Positions 12,100 through 13,036 of a stretch of DNA of 13,036 bases are shown piece after piece. Position 1 is the stretch's first letter. Every line of letters begins with the position of its first letter. The position numbers and the translations under genes were made by a program. Location of the stretch: positions 1 to 13,036 of the forward strand of contig DOSP01000081.1 in the NCBI GenBank assembly GCA_003512175.1, given 5' to 3'. The notes under the pieces are model-generated. The model ran no database searches and was not told where the DNA came from. It saw only the letters and a list, made by a program, of their open reading frames with translations. This DNA comes from Candidatus Kerfeldbacteria bacterium (GTDB taxonomy: Bacteria; Patescibacteriota; Patescibacteriia; UBA9570).

Positions 12100-12837
12100 A
12101 TGACCAAACATTCATTAGCTCTTGTAGCGGCGCTCATCCTCGTTACTGGTTGCGTTCAAACTGCACCAACCAACACGAATGTAACTAATAGAACAAACAG
12201 TGCTACCGATACAACTGTAGTGACCAACACGACTGTTGGTGATGGCGGTACGTGCCCAGTGACTGGCCCATTTGAAGTGGGTGTTGATTCGGATAACAAA
12301 TACTGCGTCTGCCCAGACGGATATGAGAAAAGCAGTGATGTGATTGGCTACGAAATCTGTTATGACGGGGCCGAATGCCCAATTTTAGAAGTCGAATGTG
12401 TGAAGACTGCCGCGACGACGGTTGATGTGGGTCCCAGTGATGATGATCTGACTAGCTTAGTTGCAGCCGGTGAACTGTATAATGAAGACTATAGTTTCAT
12501 TATCGAAGTCGGTACTGAACACGTTCCAAACTTCAGCGAAGTGGCCGTTACTCCATTTGATGGGGTCACCGCCACCTATCTGTACTGTTACGACACCAAC
12601 GAAGTTGATCTGGCTTCATTCGATTGTCCCGGAACCGCGGCCGAGGTCTTCCGCATCAATGTGTACACTACTGCCCAATATGATGACATCGCCGACTTCG
12701 CTTACGGTACCGTCATCACAGAAACGGCTGGATATGTGTATGAACTGACTCACCCCAATGGGTTATTACCCGCTGATGTTCCAGCCGATGATGATTTCTA
12801 TGAGACAATCATCAGCAGCTTCCATTTCGCCGGGTAG
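12100..12837 (+). CDS. Lipoprotein with six-cysteine module and unknown C-terminal domain
   Basis: From the ATG at 12100 this gives 245 residues. A TTG at 12094 in frame would add two residues but is less likely. The lipobox LVTGC puts the lipidated cysteine at residue 18, after a short basic and hydrophobic N-terminus, so the mature protein should be attached to the outer face of the membrane. A Thr/Asn-rich spacer (about 19-49) leads to a module with cysteines at 52, 69, 71, 87, 93 and 100 (YCVCPDGYEKSS, GAECP). This resembles the CPDGY motif of the small membrane protein at 8731. Residues about 115-245 form an acidic domain with two more cysteines (YLYCYD and DCPGTA segments) that I do not recognise. 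The 3' end overlaps the next gene by 38 bases. Confidence 0.75.
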   Translation: MTKHSLALVAALILVTGCVQTAPTNTNVTNRTNSATDTTVVTNTTVGDGGTCPVTGPFEVGVDSDNKYCVCPDGYEKSSDVIGYEICYDGAECPILEVECVKTAATTVDVGPSDDDLTSLVAAGELYNEDYSFIIEVGTEHVPNFSEVAVTPFDGVTATYLYCYDTNEVDLASFDCPGTAAEVFRINVYTTAQYDDIADFAYGTVITETAGYVYELTHPNGLLPADVPADDDFYETIISSFHFAG

Positions 12838-13036
12838 CCGACGGGAAGATATCTACCCTGGCCTGGCAGTGGACATTGTTCTCAAAAAAGACCAGTCCGC
12901 CGGTACATTAACTCGAGGAATTGTGCAAGATTTGCTCACCAGCAAATCAGTCCACCCGCGAGGCATTAAGGTACGCTTAACTTCCGGCCAAGTGGGACGC
13001 GTGCAACACATTGTTGGGCAAGTCACCGCAGCCGCC
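12800..13036 (+). CDS. YwbE-family (DUF2196) protein, 3'-partial
   Basis: The frame runs from an ATG at 12800, inside the end of the lipoprotein gene, to the right edge without a stop; 79 codons are visible. From residue 14 it reads SRREDIYPGLAVDIVLKKDQ, then TLTRGIVQDLLT, HPRGIKVRL and GQVGRVQHI. These closely match the YwbE family (DUF2196), small bacterial proteins of about 65 residues whose function is not established. The core ends near residue 72, so the off-window part is probably a short extension. The first 13 residues precede the conserved core and may be spurious, but no later standard start codon is available before the conserved region. The overlap suggests coupling with the lipoprotein gene, though functional linkage is unlikely. 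Confidence 0.82.
   Translation, partial: MRQSSAASISPGSRREDIYPGLAVDIVLKKDQSAGTLTRGIVQDLLTSKSVHPRGIKVRLTSGQVGRVQHIVGQVTAAA

Overview
The window reads as a compact stretch of bacterial chromosome, most likely from a member of the Patescibacteria (Candidate Phyla Radiation). This is an inference from gene style, not from a marker gene. The clues are a DUF5671-type polytopic membrane protein, many exported Thr/Asn/Asp-rich surface proteins with short Ig-like or propeller folds, lysine-rich C-terminal domains, very short intergenic gaps and no convincing Shine-Dalgarno sequences. No rRNA, tRNA, insertion sequence, prophage, CRISPR array or conjugation gene is visible. No stretch longer than 300 bases lacks a gene; the longest gap is 9963-10081.

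Region 1 (1-2323) carries mainly enzymes and small proteins: the 3' part of an arginase/agmatinase-family hydrolase, a convergent five-helix membrane protein with a pseudopilin-like tail, a divergent methionine sulfoxide reductase A (msrA) only 16 bases away, and a 61-residue zinc-ribbon protein. Region 2 (2326-5936) is a tightly packed three-gene operon for exported all-beta proteins: an Ig-like protein with a basic tail, an eight-motif beta-propeller and a parallel beta-helix. It has its own promoter and a hairpin in its leader.

Region 3 (5921-8710) holds a thermolysin-type (M4) metalloprotease on the minus strand, convergent with the surface operon. It is divergent from a DUF218/YdcF-like protein across a 39-bp intergenic region that is an almost perfect dyad containing two overlapping promoters. 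Region 4 (8711-9962) is a two-gene unit: a small membrane-anchored cysteine-motif protein overlapping an exported amidohydrolase. Region 5 (9963-12028) is a large surface protein with tail-fibre-like repeats and a six-bladed disulfide-clamped propeller, preceded by a leader with a terminator-like hairpin. Region 6 (12029-13036) is a lipoprotein gene overlapping the 5' part of a YwbE-family (DUF2196) gene cut by the window edge.

The main theme is the cell surface: at least seven of the thirteen genes encode exported or anchored proteins. The protease, the basic tails and the propeller/helix proteins could together form an attachment or surface-remodelling apparatus, but that is inference from proximity. 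The second theme is transcriptional: several genes have a TATACT-like -10 box ending only 5-9 nt before the start codon, which predicts leaderless mRNAs. The two main surface-protein units instead have hairpin-bearing leaders.
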